Source of the DNA: Candidatus Lactobacillus pullistercoris
GTDB lineage: Bacteria > Bacillota > Bacilli > Lactobacillales > Lactobacillaceae
Length of the DNA stretch: 48,502 nt
Assembly: GCA_018883635.1 (NCBI GenBank)
Contig: JAHLFT010000031.1
Span: 1 to 48,502, forward strand
Direction: 5' to 3'
Shown here: piece by piece, positions 18,158-27,928 of the stretch
How the letters are laid out: the number at the start of each line of letters is the position of its first letter
How positions within the stretch are numbered: the first letter of the stretch is position 1
Position numbers and translations under genes: made by a program
The notes under the pieces: model-generated
Databases searched by the model: none
The model's input: the letters and a program-made list of their open reading frames with translations, nothing else
Told to the model about the DNA's origin: nothing

Positions 18158-19029
18158 TTAATAAAAGTTGGCTACGAAATCATATGCTGCTGCATATTTG
18201 TCACTAGTATTTGTATTAATGGTAAATCCACAGCCCATTTGATTATAGTTGCCGTTTAATAATAGATCTCTATGTCTCCAGTTAGCAACTGAATCATTAT
18301 AGATAAATCTATTTAAGATCCCACTTGCAATTTGTTTCGGAGTATCTCCAGGTCTAACTGAACCACCTAAAAGTACTTCTCCATATTTGGTCATTTCACC
18401 GTTAGGTCTAACGTGACTATGTTTTTGTATAGCTTCTGATGATCTTATATTGGCATATTTTTGTAATTCGTTGTTTTCAATGAAAGGACTCATTCTTTTC
18501 TTAGCTCGTAAATCATTTAGTTGTTGAATAAAACTATGTTCAACTTTTTGTGCAAAATCTTTAGTGGTAAAGTTTGATTTATTACTATTATCTTTTTTAT
18601 TTAACTTACCATTTGAATTTATAGTCGTAGTTAGTGAAGTAGTATTTTTTGTATTATTATTATTTTTAATTTGTTTTCCTTTAGGCTTATTAGTGCCATA
18701 GGAATTAATCCATTTATTTTTTCCTACATGATACCAAATTGTTCCATTTAAGTCTTGTTTTTCATCATAGACTTTGACTGTATTTTGTAAAATTAGTGAT
18801 GTTTTTTGAGCATTAGGTTTCTTATAAACTACACCTGCATCTAAGTCTAGATAATTGATATTTACTTTGAATAAATATTTAGCTGAGTTAACTTAACTTT
18901 AATTTTACTTGAAGTTTCTACTGTTTGAGGTGTAAAGATATTAGGATTTGAGTATTGTGCACCTATGGCAAAAGTTGATACTAATCCTGTTGTAGCTGCT
19001 AATTTAATAAGTGTAACTTTTTTAATCAT
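18158..19029 (-). pseudogene. Secreted CAP/SCP-domain surface protein, frameshifted
   Basis: Signal peptide MIKKVTLIKLAATTGLVSTFAIGA; C-terminal CAP domain (ANWRHRDLLLNGNYNQMGCGF); halves in different frames either side of a 5-bp tandem duplication near 18890. Confidence 0.8.
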
Positions 19030-19120
19030 ATTTGTTTTCCTTTCAATTTTATTTCTTTATTTATATTATTAAATTTAAAAGACAAAAATAAGTATATTTA
19101 AGATAAAAAAGAACTTTTAG

Positions 19121-19610
19121 CTAATAACATTTGCTATAAGTTCCATCATTTCTCAAAGAGTCGATATAATTTTTTCGCTTTTCAGAATCACTTTCCAGTG
19201 CAATGATATCTAGCTGGTGTTTTAAATCGTGAAAACGCCGATTAACTGTTTCCGAACTCTCACGATAGGGTTTGATACAGCTCGTATTGTGACTGAAGCA
19301 TATTGTTCATCTGCATTAAATCATTGTGCAAGTAGTGCTCATAACGCTGGGTTTCTTGCAGACTGATTAATAAAATCCCGCATAAATCAACAAAGGTCCG
19401 CATCATAAAAATGGTGCTGAGATTGTTTAAAAGGGGATTGTGGGTTTTAAAGGCAAAACCAATGTTACTAATCGTAAAAATCATCAAAACAATTAGTACA
19501 CTATTTAATCCGGCTTTTTGCGAAATATTTAAAATTGCATATTGCGTATGTTCATGATGTTGGATTTTATAAAAAAATAAAACAAAAGAAGGTAAATGCT
19601 TTACAAGTGC
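19121..19610 (-). pseudogene. Remnant of an AgrC/GHKL-type sensor histidine kinase
   Basis: TM segments then frameshift near 19262 and H-box ESSETVNRRFHDLKHQLDIIALESDSEKRKNYID; no ATPase domain. Confidence 0.65.
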
Positions 19611-19617
19611 TGTTTCA

Positions 19618-20184
19618 ATGAAGGACGAAGATTTAAGTTCTTTAGAAAATAATAAAGATGCCTTGACTAAATGGTTGTTAAAGCATAAAAATAATGGAAT
19701 AGTACATGCAATTTTGAAATGGCAGGTAAAGTATCCAAATATATACCAGTTTATTATTTTTAACTTGTTAAGTAATAGTGCGACAATTACCAACTTTGTG
19801 GTTTTATGGCTCAGCACCTTGCTTTTCTTTAAAAATATGACCATGCCTTTTTCTTGGTGGATCTTTGATTACACTAAGTCTTCAACAGGTGGTATTGGTG
19901 GATTTTACTCCTTCATTCTTGCATATGTCTGTGCCCAGATTGTAAATTACTATGTTCAAAGAAACATTGTTTTTGGAGCAAGTTTTGGCACTTGGAAATT
20001 ATTCTGGTATATTATAACTGTTTTATTTGCCGGAGTTGTTTCAGTATGGATGCCACCACATATTATTGAATGGCTCAGTCCATATATTCATGGCCTTTCT
20101 GCTACAGTAGCCAATATTTGTAATATTATTGCTCAAGTTATAATTAACTGGCCAATGATGAAATTCGTAATTATGAAGAATTAA
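19618..20184 (+). CDS. GtrA-family membrane protein
   Basis: Four-TM protein: FIIFNLLSNSATITNFVVLW...VNYYVQRNIVFGA. Confidence 0.8.
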   Translation: MKDEDLSSLENNKDALTKWLLKHKNNGIVHAILKWQVKYPNIYQFIIFNLLSNSATITNFVVLWLSTLLFFKNMTMPFSWWIFDYTKSSTGGIGGFYSFILAYVCAQIVNYYVQRNIVFGASFGTWKLFWYIITVLFAGVVSVWMPPHIIEWLSPYIHGLSATVANICNIIAQVIINWPMMKFVIMKN

Positions 20185-20198
20185 TAAGGTGAGATAAC

Positions 20199-21215
20199 GT
20201 GAAAAAGACTTTAAGTATAATTGTTCCTGCGTACAATTCAGCGGATTATTTAGAGAGATGTGTCAATTCTTTAATCGTTGGTGGTGAGCAGTTAGACATC
20301 ATTTTGGTTGATGATGGTTCAACTGATGCTACACCAAAGATAGTTGATGAATATGCAGCTCGTTTTCCAAATCAAATTAGAGCGGTTCATGAAAAGAATG
20401 CTGGTCACGGAGGAGCAATTAACAATGGTTTGCGCCTTGCGAAGGCTAAATACGTTAAAGTGTGTGATAGTGATGACTGGCTCGATTTTAGCGGCTTAAA
20501 GCGTCTTCTTGATTTTATTGATCAGATTAATGAAAAAGGCGAAAGCATAGACATGATTATTACCAATTATGTTTATGATAAAGTTGGAGCAAAGCATAAA
20601 AAGCGAATTCATTTTTCACGTCTTCCTAAACAAAGAATTTTTGATTGGTCGGACGTCCGGATGTTAATTGGTCAATACATGATGATGCATTCAATTACTT
20701 ATCGCACAAATTTGTTAGTAAAAGAAGCTAAGATTTCTTTACCGACAAATGTGTCATATGATGATAACATCTTCGTGTTTGAACCATTGCGGTATGTTCA
20801 TAAAATGTATTATTTGGATACTGATTTGTATCACTACTTCATTGGTAGGGATGATCAGTCAGTTAATGAAAATGTCATGCTTAAGAAGATTGACCAACAA
20901 TTAATGATTAATCGGCGTATGATTAGATTTTATGCAACGAAGATCGATCCAAAAACGGATTTAGGACGTTATTTACGTTATTATCTAGAAATAATTACTG
21001 TCATCTCTTCAATTATTTTGATTCGTGGCCGGAGTCAACATTTCATCCAATTAAAGAAGGATTTATGGCAAGAAATTAAGGATTTAGATATTAATTTATA
21101 TCATCGCTTGAGAATGAGACCACTTGGAATAGGGGTAAATCTTCCAGGTAGTGTTGGCCGCAAGCTTTCTAGTGGATGTTATAGTCTTGTTCATAAAGTT
21201 TATGGTTTTAATTAA
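20199..21215 (+). CDS. Family 2 glycosyltransferase
   Basis: LSIIVPAYNSADYLERCVNSL...DIILVDDGSTDATPKIVDEYA. Confidence 0.9.
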   Translation: MKKTLSIIVPAYNSADYLERCVNSLIVGGEQLDIILVDDGSTDATPKIVDEYAARFPNQIRAVHEKNAGHGGAINNGLRLAKAKYVKVCDSDDWLDFSGLKRLLDFIDQINEKGESIDMIITNYVYDKVGAKHKKRIHFSRLPKQRIFDWSDVRMLIGQYMMMHSITYRTNLLVKEAKISLPTNVSYDDNIFVFEPLRYVHKMYYLDTDLYHYFIGRDDQSVNENVMLKKIDQQLMINRRMIRFYATKIDPKTDLGRYLRYYLEIITVISSIILIRGRSQHFIQLKKDLWQEIKDLDINLYHRLRMRPLGIGVNLPGSVGRKLSSGCYSLVHKVYGFN

Positions 21216-21220
21216 AGAAA

Positions 21221-21260
21221 AGAGGAAAAGCTAATGTTAGGTTAGCTTTTCTTTTTTTGT
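21221..21260 (+). terminator. Rho-independent terminator
   Basis: aaaagctaa-tgttagg-ttagcttttctttttttg. Confidence 0.75.
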
Positions 21261-21316
21261 AAAAAATAAAAAATTTTGGCAATAAATGCGTACTTAATAT
21301 ATGAGGGATTAAATAT

Positions 21317-21342
21317 TTTTAGTTACAAATTAGTGACTAAAA
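21317..21342. promoter_or_regulatory. Near-perfect inverted repeat upstream of hicAB (probable operator)
   Basis: TTTTAGTTAC-aaatta-GTGACTAAAA. Confidence 0.5.
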
Positions 21343-21361
21343 TTCGAAAGGATAATATAAT

Positions 21362-21616
21362 TTGAATAATAAGAAAAAATTATTAAGTCGCTTATATAGT
21401 AATCCAACAGATTTTACTTATCATGAAGCTAGAACCTTATTAACGTTATTAGGTTTTACAAAATACAATAAAGGAAAAACAAGTGGTTCAAGAATAATGT
21501 TTTTGAAAAATAATATTCCAATTTATTTACATAAACCACATTCTAGAAAAGAACTATTACATTACCAAATAAAAGAATTACAAGAAAAAATTATGGAGTT
21601 GAAAAAAGATGAATAA
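21362..21616 (+). CDS. hicA: HicA-family mRNA interferase toxin
   Basis: FTYHEARTLLTLLGFTKYNKGKTSGSRIMF...IYLHKPHSRKEL. Confidence 0.88.
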   Translation: MNNKKKLLSRLYSNPTDFTYHEARTLLTLLGFTKYNKGKTSGSRIMFLKNNIPIYLHKPHSRKELLHYQIKELQEKIMELKKDE

Positions 21617-21950
21617 ACAATTTCTAAAATATAAAGGTTATCGTGGGAGCGTTGAATATTCGTTAGAAGATAACATATTATTTGGAAAAATTATCGGAAT
21701 AAAAGGTTTAATTTCTTATGATGGTAAAACTATTGAAGAGTTAAAAAAGCATTTTAAAAGAGCTTTAGATGATTATTTAGATCTATGTAAACAAAAGGGA
21801 ATTAAGCCAGAAAAAGAATATAAAGGTAATTTTAATGTTAGAATTTCTCCGAAACTTCATCAAAAGTTGGAAATATATTCTGAAAATCAACATCAAAGCC
21901 TAAATAAAAGTGTAGAACAAGCTATAGATAAATTTTTAACTAGAAATTAA
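21609..21950 (+). CDS. hicB: HicB-family antitoxin
   Basis: YKGYRGSVEYSLEDNILFGKIIGIKGLISYDGKTIEELKKHFKRALDDYLDLCKQKG; C-terminal RHH-like segment; overlaps hicA. Confidence 0.9.
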   Translation: MNKQFLKYKGYRGSVEYSLEDNILFGKIIGIKGLISYDGKTIEELKKHFKRALDDYLDLCKQKGIKPEKEYKGNFNVRISPKLHQKLEIYSENQHQSLNKSVEQAIDKFLTRN

Positions 21951-22171
21951 ACATAACAATGTTATTTTTTATACTTTGTATTATTTTTATTATTTATAAA
22001 AATATTTTTAAATTTATTTAGCTGCCAAAAAGCCTATTATATCAGTTCTGATAGTTATTATTTCTTACAAGTACATAAATTGATTTTCAAAAAACACTTG
22101 TAATTAAAATAATCGATGTTGTTATATAAATGTCGAAAGAAATAAGAGATTAAGATCGTGAGGTAGTTAAT

Positions 22172-22291
22172 ATGTTAGATATGATGAGAACTGAAATGAA
22201 AGTTAATGAATTACATTTTGCAAGTAAGAAAGTTACCATTGAAAATGCTGTAGATATGTTAACAGCTAATGGTTGGACTTCAGAAAATTAA
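22172..22291 (+). CDS. 39-aa small ORF
   Basis: gtgaggtagttaATG; MLDMMRTEMKVNELHFASKKVTIENAVDMLTANGWTSEN*. Confidence 0.35.
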   Translation: MLDMMRTEMKVNELHFASKKVTIENAVDMLTANGWTSEN

Positions 22292-22424
22292 TTATTATCT
22301 TTTTTAATGCATTTTACGATATTTTGAAGGTGTTTTCATGTTTTGGATTAGAGCTTGAGTGATATCTGGTGAAAGAAATTTATTGGGAAATTGTGAAATT
22401 CAGTCATATTAAGTTTACAACCAA

Positions 22425-22452
22425 GGTTTACTAAGCAGCTGATTAGTAAACC
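22425..22452 (+). repeat. Perfect 10-bp inverted repeat (RNA hairpin) in intergenic region
   Basis: GGTTTACTAA-gcagctga-TTAGTAAACC. Confidence 0.6.
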
Positions 22453-22482
22453 CGAGTAGATAACATACATTTCCCTGTAAAG

Positions 22483-22522
22483 GGCAGAAGCGTCTTGAGT
22501 AGCTTCTGTCTTTTCTTTTTTT
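22483..22522 (+). terminator. Rho-independent terminator, plus-strand orientation
   Basis: ggcagaagc-gtcttgagta-gcttctgtc-ttttctttttt. Confidence 0.7.
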
Positions 22523-22530
22523 AGTTAATT

Positions 22531-23352
22531 TTATCTTAAACTATGTTCATATATGAAATATCCAATCAAACAAGTGAGAGTATCACTGACAGCTTGTGCC
22601 CAAACGATACCATGATAACCAATTATTTTTTCTAAAATAATTAATGCTAGGAAGTAAATTACGCCCTGACGTGAGATAGCCATAATAAACGCTGCCCAGG
22701 CGTTGCCGATCGATTGAAAGACGGTTGTGTAAACTAGAACAATACCAACTAAAGGAGTAGTAATTACGCATGCGATTAACATATAACTACCGGCGTCAAC
22801 AATTGCTGCTTGATTCATAAAGATCGCTGTGACTTGACGTGAAAAGATAATTAATAAACCACCAAAGATGACGGCGTAAATAACCTGTACTAACATGTCA
22901 AAATCGATGATCTTCTTCAGTCGAGCCCAATTTTTCGCACCATAATTAAAACCAATTAGTGGTTGGGCACCAAATGCAAAGCCAACGATGTTCAGAATTA
23001 CGATACTATAAATTTTTTGAGTAATTCCCATTGCAGCGACTTTGTCAGCTCCATAAATTGCAAGGGAACTGTTGAGTAGTCCCATTCCAAAGGATTGGGC
23101 AAAATTGGTAATTGAACTTGGAATACCAATTGCAATAATATCCTTGATAGATTAGGCATCAATTTTCATAATTTTAGGATTTAAACTCATATAACGCGAC
23201 TTAGACAAAATAAAATAAATAAGAAGTGCATCAGTAATGGCATATCCTAAGATATTAGCTATACCTATGCCGGTTGCGCCCATTTTTAATACGAATAAAA
23301 AGATAGGATCAAGGATAATGGCAATAATGGTACCGGTCATTGTTGCAATCAT
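22531..23352 (-). pseudogene. MATE-family efflux transporter, 5'-truncated with an in-frame nonsense codon
   Basis: ...MSLNPKIMKIDA*SIKDIIAIGIPSSITNFAQSFGMGLLNSSLAIYGADKVAAMGI...; both halves in the same minus-strand frame, stop at 23152-23154. Confidence 0.8.
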
Positions 23353-23359
23353 AGCTTCT

Positions 23360-24785
23360 TGATTTCAATCAAGCAGATTTAGCTTCATGGGATTCTAAGA
23401 ATGGTGGTGCATATGTTCTTGATCCTGGTCGCTACCAAATTCAAATTAAGAATAATTCACACGATGCAATTGCTACACGTTCATTCAACTTGAACAAGAA
23501 AGTTGTTTACAACGCAAATAACAAGCGCCCTAGTGATAAGAAAGCAGCCAAAAACGAATTCCAATATGCTAAAGGTAATGTAACTTACTTAAGCAGAAAA
23601 GATAATTTTGCTAACTTTGATAAAGCAACTGCTGCTCCAAAGCCACAATCTTTATCACAAAAAGTTACTAATAATTCTACAATTGTAGCTAACAAGAATT
23701 ATGGTACAGCTCCAAAGGCTACTGGTAAAATGCCAGCCCAAAAGCAAAAGAATGGTGTCGAACTTAGCGACTTACGCGGTAAGAGTTATGATGATCCAAT
23801 GTGGAATAAGCTTTTAAGCCAAATGAGTGTTAAGGATTTAGGCAAGGTAATTACTTATGGTGGTTACCAAACATTCAGAATTCCATCAGTTAAGAAAGTT
23901 GAAACTTATGACTTCGATGGTCCATCAGGTTTAAGTTCAACATTCGTTAAAATGAACACAACTATGTTCCCAGGTGCTGAAATGATTGCTTCAACTTGGA
24001 ACAAGCAATTAGCTCATAAACGTGGTAAGACTGTTGGTGAACAGGGTAAACAAGCTGGCGTCTTTGGCTGGTATGGTCCTGCTATGAATATTCATCGTTC
24101 AGCCTTTGGTGGACGTGACTTTGAATACTACTCAGAAGATCCAACTTTATCAGGTAACATGGCTGCAAACGAAATTGCAGGTGCAAAGAGTGAAGGTGTA
24201 TACTCATACATGAAGCACTTTGCAATGAACAACCAAGAAACAAATAGATTAGCTGGTTTGATGGAATGGGATACTGAGCAATCCATTCGTGAAACTTACT
24301 TGAAGTCATTTGAAATGGCAACCAAAGATGGTGGTGCAGGTGCTGCTATGACTGCCTTCAGCTTCATTGGTAACCGTTGGTGCGGTGCTAATAAAGAATT
24401 GCTTCAAGACGTAATGCGCGGCGAATGGGGCTTCAGAGGATTTGCTGAAACTGACTACTTCGTTGCTAAAGGCGTAATGAATGCTGATGCAGCTATCGCA
24501 AATGGTAATGACTTAATGTTATCAACTACTGGTGTAGGTGCTAATGTTCAATACCAAAATAACCCAACTCAGGTTAGATACATGAGAAAAGCTGCTCACA
24601 ACATTATGTACACCGTTGTTAATAGTGGTGCTTATTCTAAGGGTAATTACAAGCATGGTCAAAGCACTTTGTTACCATACCAAAGAAGCTTTATTACTTA
24701 CTTTGTAATCGCATATGTTGTAATTGGTTTAATTCAACTTTTGGCAATCTTCCTTTATAGAAGAAAATATGTTAAAAATAATTAG
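23360..24785 (+). pseudogene. GH3-family beta-glycosidase, 5'-truncated, with C-terminal TM anchor
   Basis: In frame from DFNQADLASWDSKNGGAYVLDPGRYQ...; GH3 region YDFDGPSGL...VGEQGKQAGVFGWYGPAMNIHRSAFGGRDFEYYSEDP...MKHFAMNNQETNR; no proper start. Confidence 0.75.
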
Positions 24786-24800
24786 TAAAGCTTTTTAAAT

Positions 24801-24836
24801 AAAAGACGTGAGAGCCAGAGACTCTCACGTTTTTGC
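24801..24836 (+). terminator. Rho-independent terminator
   Basis: aaaagacgtgagag-ccagaga-ctctcacgttttt. Confidence 0.75.
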
Positions 24837-24849
24837 TAGGAGAAATAAA

Positions 24850-25770
24850 ATGACAGATTATTTAATTTTTGATATTGGTGGAACAAATTTAAAATATGCT
24901 TTGCTGAATAATGCTGGAAAAATTAAAGAAAAAGGTAAGCAAGCAACAGTTAAAACAAATTTGGAAGATTTTATGCAGCAAATTTATGGCATTGCTGATG
25001 CATATCTAGGCAGATTTCAAGGAATCTCACTGGCTATTCCTGGTAAAATTGATGTTGAACAAAAGATAGTTCACTTTGGTGGTTCTTTGCCATTTCTTGA
25101 TGGTGCTAATATGCAAAAATTGTTAGGCGGGAAATATCATGTGCCAGTCGGTGTAGAAAATGACGGAAAAGCTGCTGCTTTGGCTGAAATGTGGCTTGGT
25201 GCCTTAAAAGACGTTAATGCTGGTGAAATGCTAACTTTGGGTTCGGAAGTTGGCGGCGGTATTGTAGTTAACGGCCAATTAATCCATGGAACACACTTTC
25301 AGGCTGGAGAATTGAGCTTCATGCGCTATGATCCTGCTTGCAAGGATTGGAGTGGTTTTACTGGACAAATTGGGTCCGCTGTTAATATGATTAAACGAGT
25401 TAACGAGGCAATTGGCAACAGTGATCTCAATGATGGACTCGCTGCTTTTAAGGCAATTAATTCTGGTGATGAAAAAGCAGTTCAAATTTTCACCGAATAT
25501 TGTCGACATGTAGCTAACATCATATTCTCCGTCCAAGCAGTAGTAGATGGTGAACGAATTGTTATCGCTGGAGGAATTAGTGAACAACCAGTTGTTATAA
25601 AAACCATTAGCAAAGAGTATGACAAATTAGCAAAGCAATTTTATCGTGTTGGTCATGAACTAACAAAGCCTGAAATTGTTCCTGCTAAATTTAAAAATGA
25701 TTCTAATATTTATGGTGCTCTTTACGCTTTACTTCTTGAGCTTAATGGTGAAGGTAACGATGCAAAGTAG
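24850..25770 (+). CDS. ROK-family sugar kinase
   Basis: DIGGTNLKYALL, VENDGKAAALAE, LGSEVGGGIVVNG motifs; RBS aggag. Confidence 0.88.
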   Translation: MTDYLIFDIGGTNLKYALLNNAGKIKEKGKQATVKTNLEDFMQQIYGIADAYLGRFQGISLAIPGKIDVEQKIVHFGGSLPFLDGANMQKLLGGKYHVPVGVENDGKAAALAEMWLGALKDVNAGEMLTLGSEVGGGIVVNGQLIHGTHFQAGELSFMRYDPACKDWSGFTGQIGSAVNMIKRVNEAIGNSDLNDGLAAFKAINSGDEKAVQIFTEYCRHVANIIFSVQAVVDGERIVIAGGISEQPVVIKTISKEYDKLAKQFYRVGHELTKPEIVPAKFKNDSNIYGALYALLLELNGEGNDAK

Positions 25771-25779
25771 GTAGATTTA

Positions 25780-26874
25780 ATGAAAGTTTTAGTTGTTGGA
25801 GCAGGCCTTTATGGTGCTGTGTTTGCGCGTGAAGTTGCTGAACGTGGAAATAAAGTAGAAGTCATTGAAAAGCGTGACCATATTGCAGGTAATATTTACA
25901 CTAAAGAAGTAGATGGCATCCAGGTTCATGAATATGGTGCGCATATTTTCCATACTTCTAATAAAAAAGTGTGGGATTATGTGCAACAATTCGCTGAATT
26001 CAACCGTTATACTAATAGTCCAGTGGCTAACTATAAGGGGCAAATGTATAATTTACCCTTCAATATGAACACCTTTTATGAGATGTGGAGTGTGAGAACT
26101 CCGCAAGAGGCATTAGCCAAGATCAATGAACAACGTCAAGAAATGGCTGGTAAAGAGCCACAGAATTTGGAAGAACAAGCTATTTCTTTGATTGGACGCG
26201 ATATTTATGAAAAGTTGATCAAGGGCTATACTGAAAAACAATGGGGCAGACCATGTACTGAACTGCCGGCTTTTATTATCAAGCGTCTGCCCGTTCGTTT
26301 GGTTTATGACAACAATTATTTCAATGATGATTATCAGGGCATTCCAATCGGTGGGTACACTAAGATGGTAGAAAAGATGTTGGATCATCCGAATATTATC
26401 GTGAAATTGAATACTGATTTCTTTGATAAAAAGGATGAGTATTTGAATAATTTTGATAAAGTTGTTTATACAGGGATGATCGATCAGTTCTTTGATTATC
26501 AGTTAGGTGAATTAGAATATCGTTCACTTCGCTTTGAAACTGAAGAAAAGAATGTTGGCAATTATCAAGGTAATGCAGTAATCAACTATACTGACGCTGA
26601 AACTCCATATACGCGGGTGATTGAACACAAGCACTTTGAATTTGGAAAAGGCAATCCGGATAAAACTATCATTACGCGTGAATATCCGGCAGATTGGCAT
26701 TGCGGGGATGAGCCTTATTATCCAGTGAACAATGAGCGCAATAATGCACTTTATGCCGAATATAAAAAATTAGCAGAAAAGCAGGACAAAGTCATTTTTG
26801 GCGGTCGTCTTGGTCAATACAAGTATTACAATATGGATCAAGTGATAGAAGCGGCACTTAAAAAAGTTAAATAA
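25780..26874 (+). CDS. glf: UDP-galactopyranose mutase
   Basis: GAGLYGAVFAREVAERG...HIAGNIYTKEVDGIQVHEYGAHIFHTSN; ...YTEKQWGRPCTELP. Confidence 0.95.
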   Translation: MKVLVVGAGLYGAVFAREVAERGNKVEVIEKRDHIAGNIYTKEVDGIQVHEYGAHIFHTSNKKVWDYVQQFAEFNRYTNSPVANYKGQMYNLPFNMNTFYEMWSVRTPQEALAKINEQRQEMAGKEPQNLEEQAISLIGRDIYEKLIKGYTEKQWGRPCTELPAFIIKRLPVRLVYDNNYFNDDYQGIPIGGYTKMVEKMLDHPNIIVKLNTDFFDKKDEYLNNFDKVVYTGMIDQFFDYQLGELEYRSLRFETEEKNVGNYQGNAVINYTDAETPYTRVIEHKHFEFGKGNPDKTIITREYPADWHCGDEPYYPVNNERNNALYAEYKKLAEKQDKVIFGGRLGQYKYYNMDQVIEAALKKVK

Positions 26875-26882
26875 AACAAAGC

Positions 26883-26916
26883 AAAAATAAAAGTCGAGCT
26901 AATGCTCGACTTTTTT
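26883..26916. terminator. Rho-independent terminator
   Basis: aaaagtcgagc-taat-gctcgactttttttc. Confidence 0.8.
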
Positions 26917-26928
26917 TCTACTGAAATA

Positions 26929-27789
26929 TTATTTACTCTTATCCCAAATCTTTTTTATAGCAGGAATTTTTCCTAATTCCGTCATATCTTCTTTGTTCAT
27001 TACTACTAAATTGTTGTTTCCATTGGCTAATTGATTAAAGCTATCCAGACTTTGATTTCTAAAGTAGCCTTCACTAGCATTAGCTAAAGCTTCTTGTAAT
27101 TTATCAATTCGATAAGCGTCAGCATCTGCCTGAGTTTTAATAGCTTCTGCATTCGCCTTCGCTGTAGCAACCAAAGCATCATTTTTAGCCTTAGTAGTTA
27201 ATTCAATATTTCTTGCTTCACCTTCAGCCTTAGCGATTGCTGCCGTTTTTTCACGATCAGCTGTCAATTGCTTATCCATTGCCCTTTGTATTTCTGGACT
27301 TGGCAAAAGTTCATCGACATTAACTCTGACCACTTGAATTCCGTAAACATCTGTAAGGTCGCCAATTGCTTTTGATAATTGGGCATTTATTTCGCTAGTT
27401 GACCCCAATGCTTCATTTAATTCCATTCGTCCAATGATATCGCGCAAATGACCTCTGATTAATTGCACCATTGATTCAACAGAATCGGTGTTGTTATAAA
27501 AGTAACGATAAGCATCTGTTACCAAATAGTTCAAAGTTAGACTAGTGGTAATTTCAGCGTTATCCTTAGTGATAATGCTATATTTAGAAATTTCTAGTGG
27601 TTGCAAAGCTAAACTAACTTTACGAACTCGTTGAAAAATAGGCCAAATAAAAACTAACCCCGCTTTAACAGTTCTTGAATATTTTCCTAAAGTTTCAATT
27701 AAACCAACGAAGTTTTGTGGTACGATCTTCAATCCTGCTAGGAAATAAATAATAATTAAGACAATTAAAATTGTTAAAAATATCCCCAT
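26929..27789 (-). CDS. SPFH/band 7 (stomatin-like) membrane protein
   Basis: VPQNFVGLIETLGKYSRTVKAGL...; IVRVNVDELLPSPEIQRAMDKQ... Confidence 0.92.
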   Translation of the reverse strand: MGIFLTILIVLIIIYFLAGLKIVPQNFVGLIETLGKYSRTVKAGLVFIWPIFQRVRKVSLALQPLEISKYSIITKDNAEITTSLTLNYLVTDAYRYFYNNTDSVESMVQLIRGHLRDIIGRMELNEALGSTSEINAQLSKAIGDLTDVYGIQVVRVNVDELLPSPEIQRAMDKQLTADREKTAAIAKAEGEARNIELTTKAKNDALVATAKANAEAIKTQADADAYRIDKLQEALANASEGYFRNQSLDSFNQLANGNNNLVVMNKEDMTELGKIPAIKKIWDKSK

Positions 27790-27928
27790 ACTTAATGACC
27801 TCCCTAATAATGTTTGAAGATATTATCTCATATTTTATTTATAGCGAAAATAGATAAGTAGAAGTTATTATGTTATATAATAGAAATAAAGGATCTTAAA
27901 ATTAATTAAATAGAAAAGAAAGATCTTT

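Noticed and set aside
19611-19844. N-terminal part of the 194-aa minus-strand ORF overlapping GtrA
   Set aside because: Only the portion below about 19610 looks like a sensor kinase; the rest is antisense of GtrA
22583-22771. 62-aa minus-strand ORF within the MATE pseudogene
   Set aside because: Alternate frame of the MATE coding sequence
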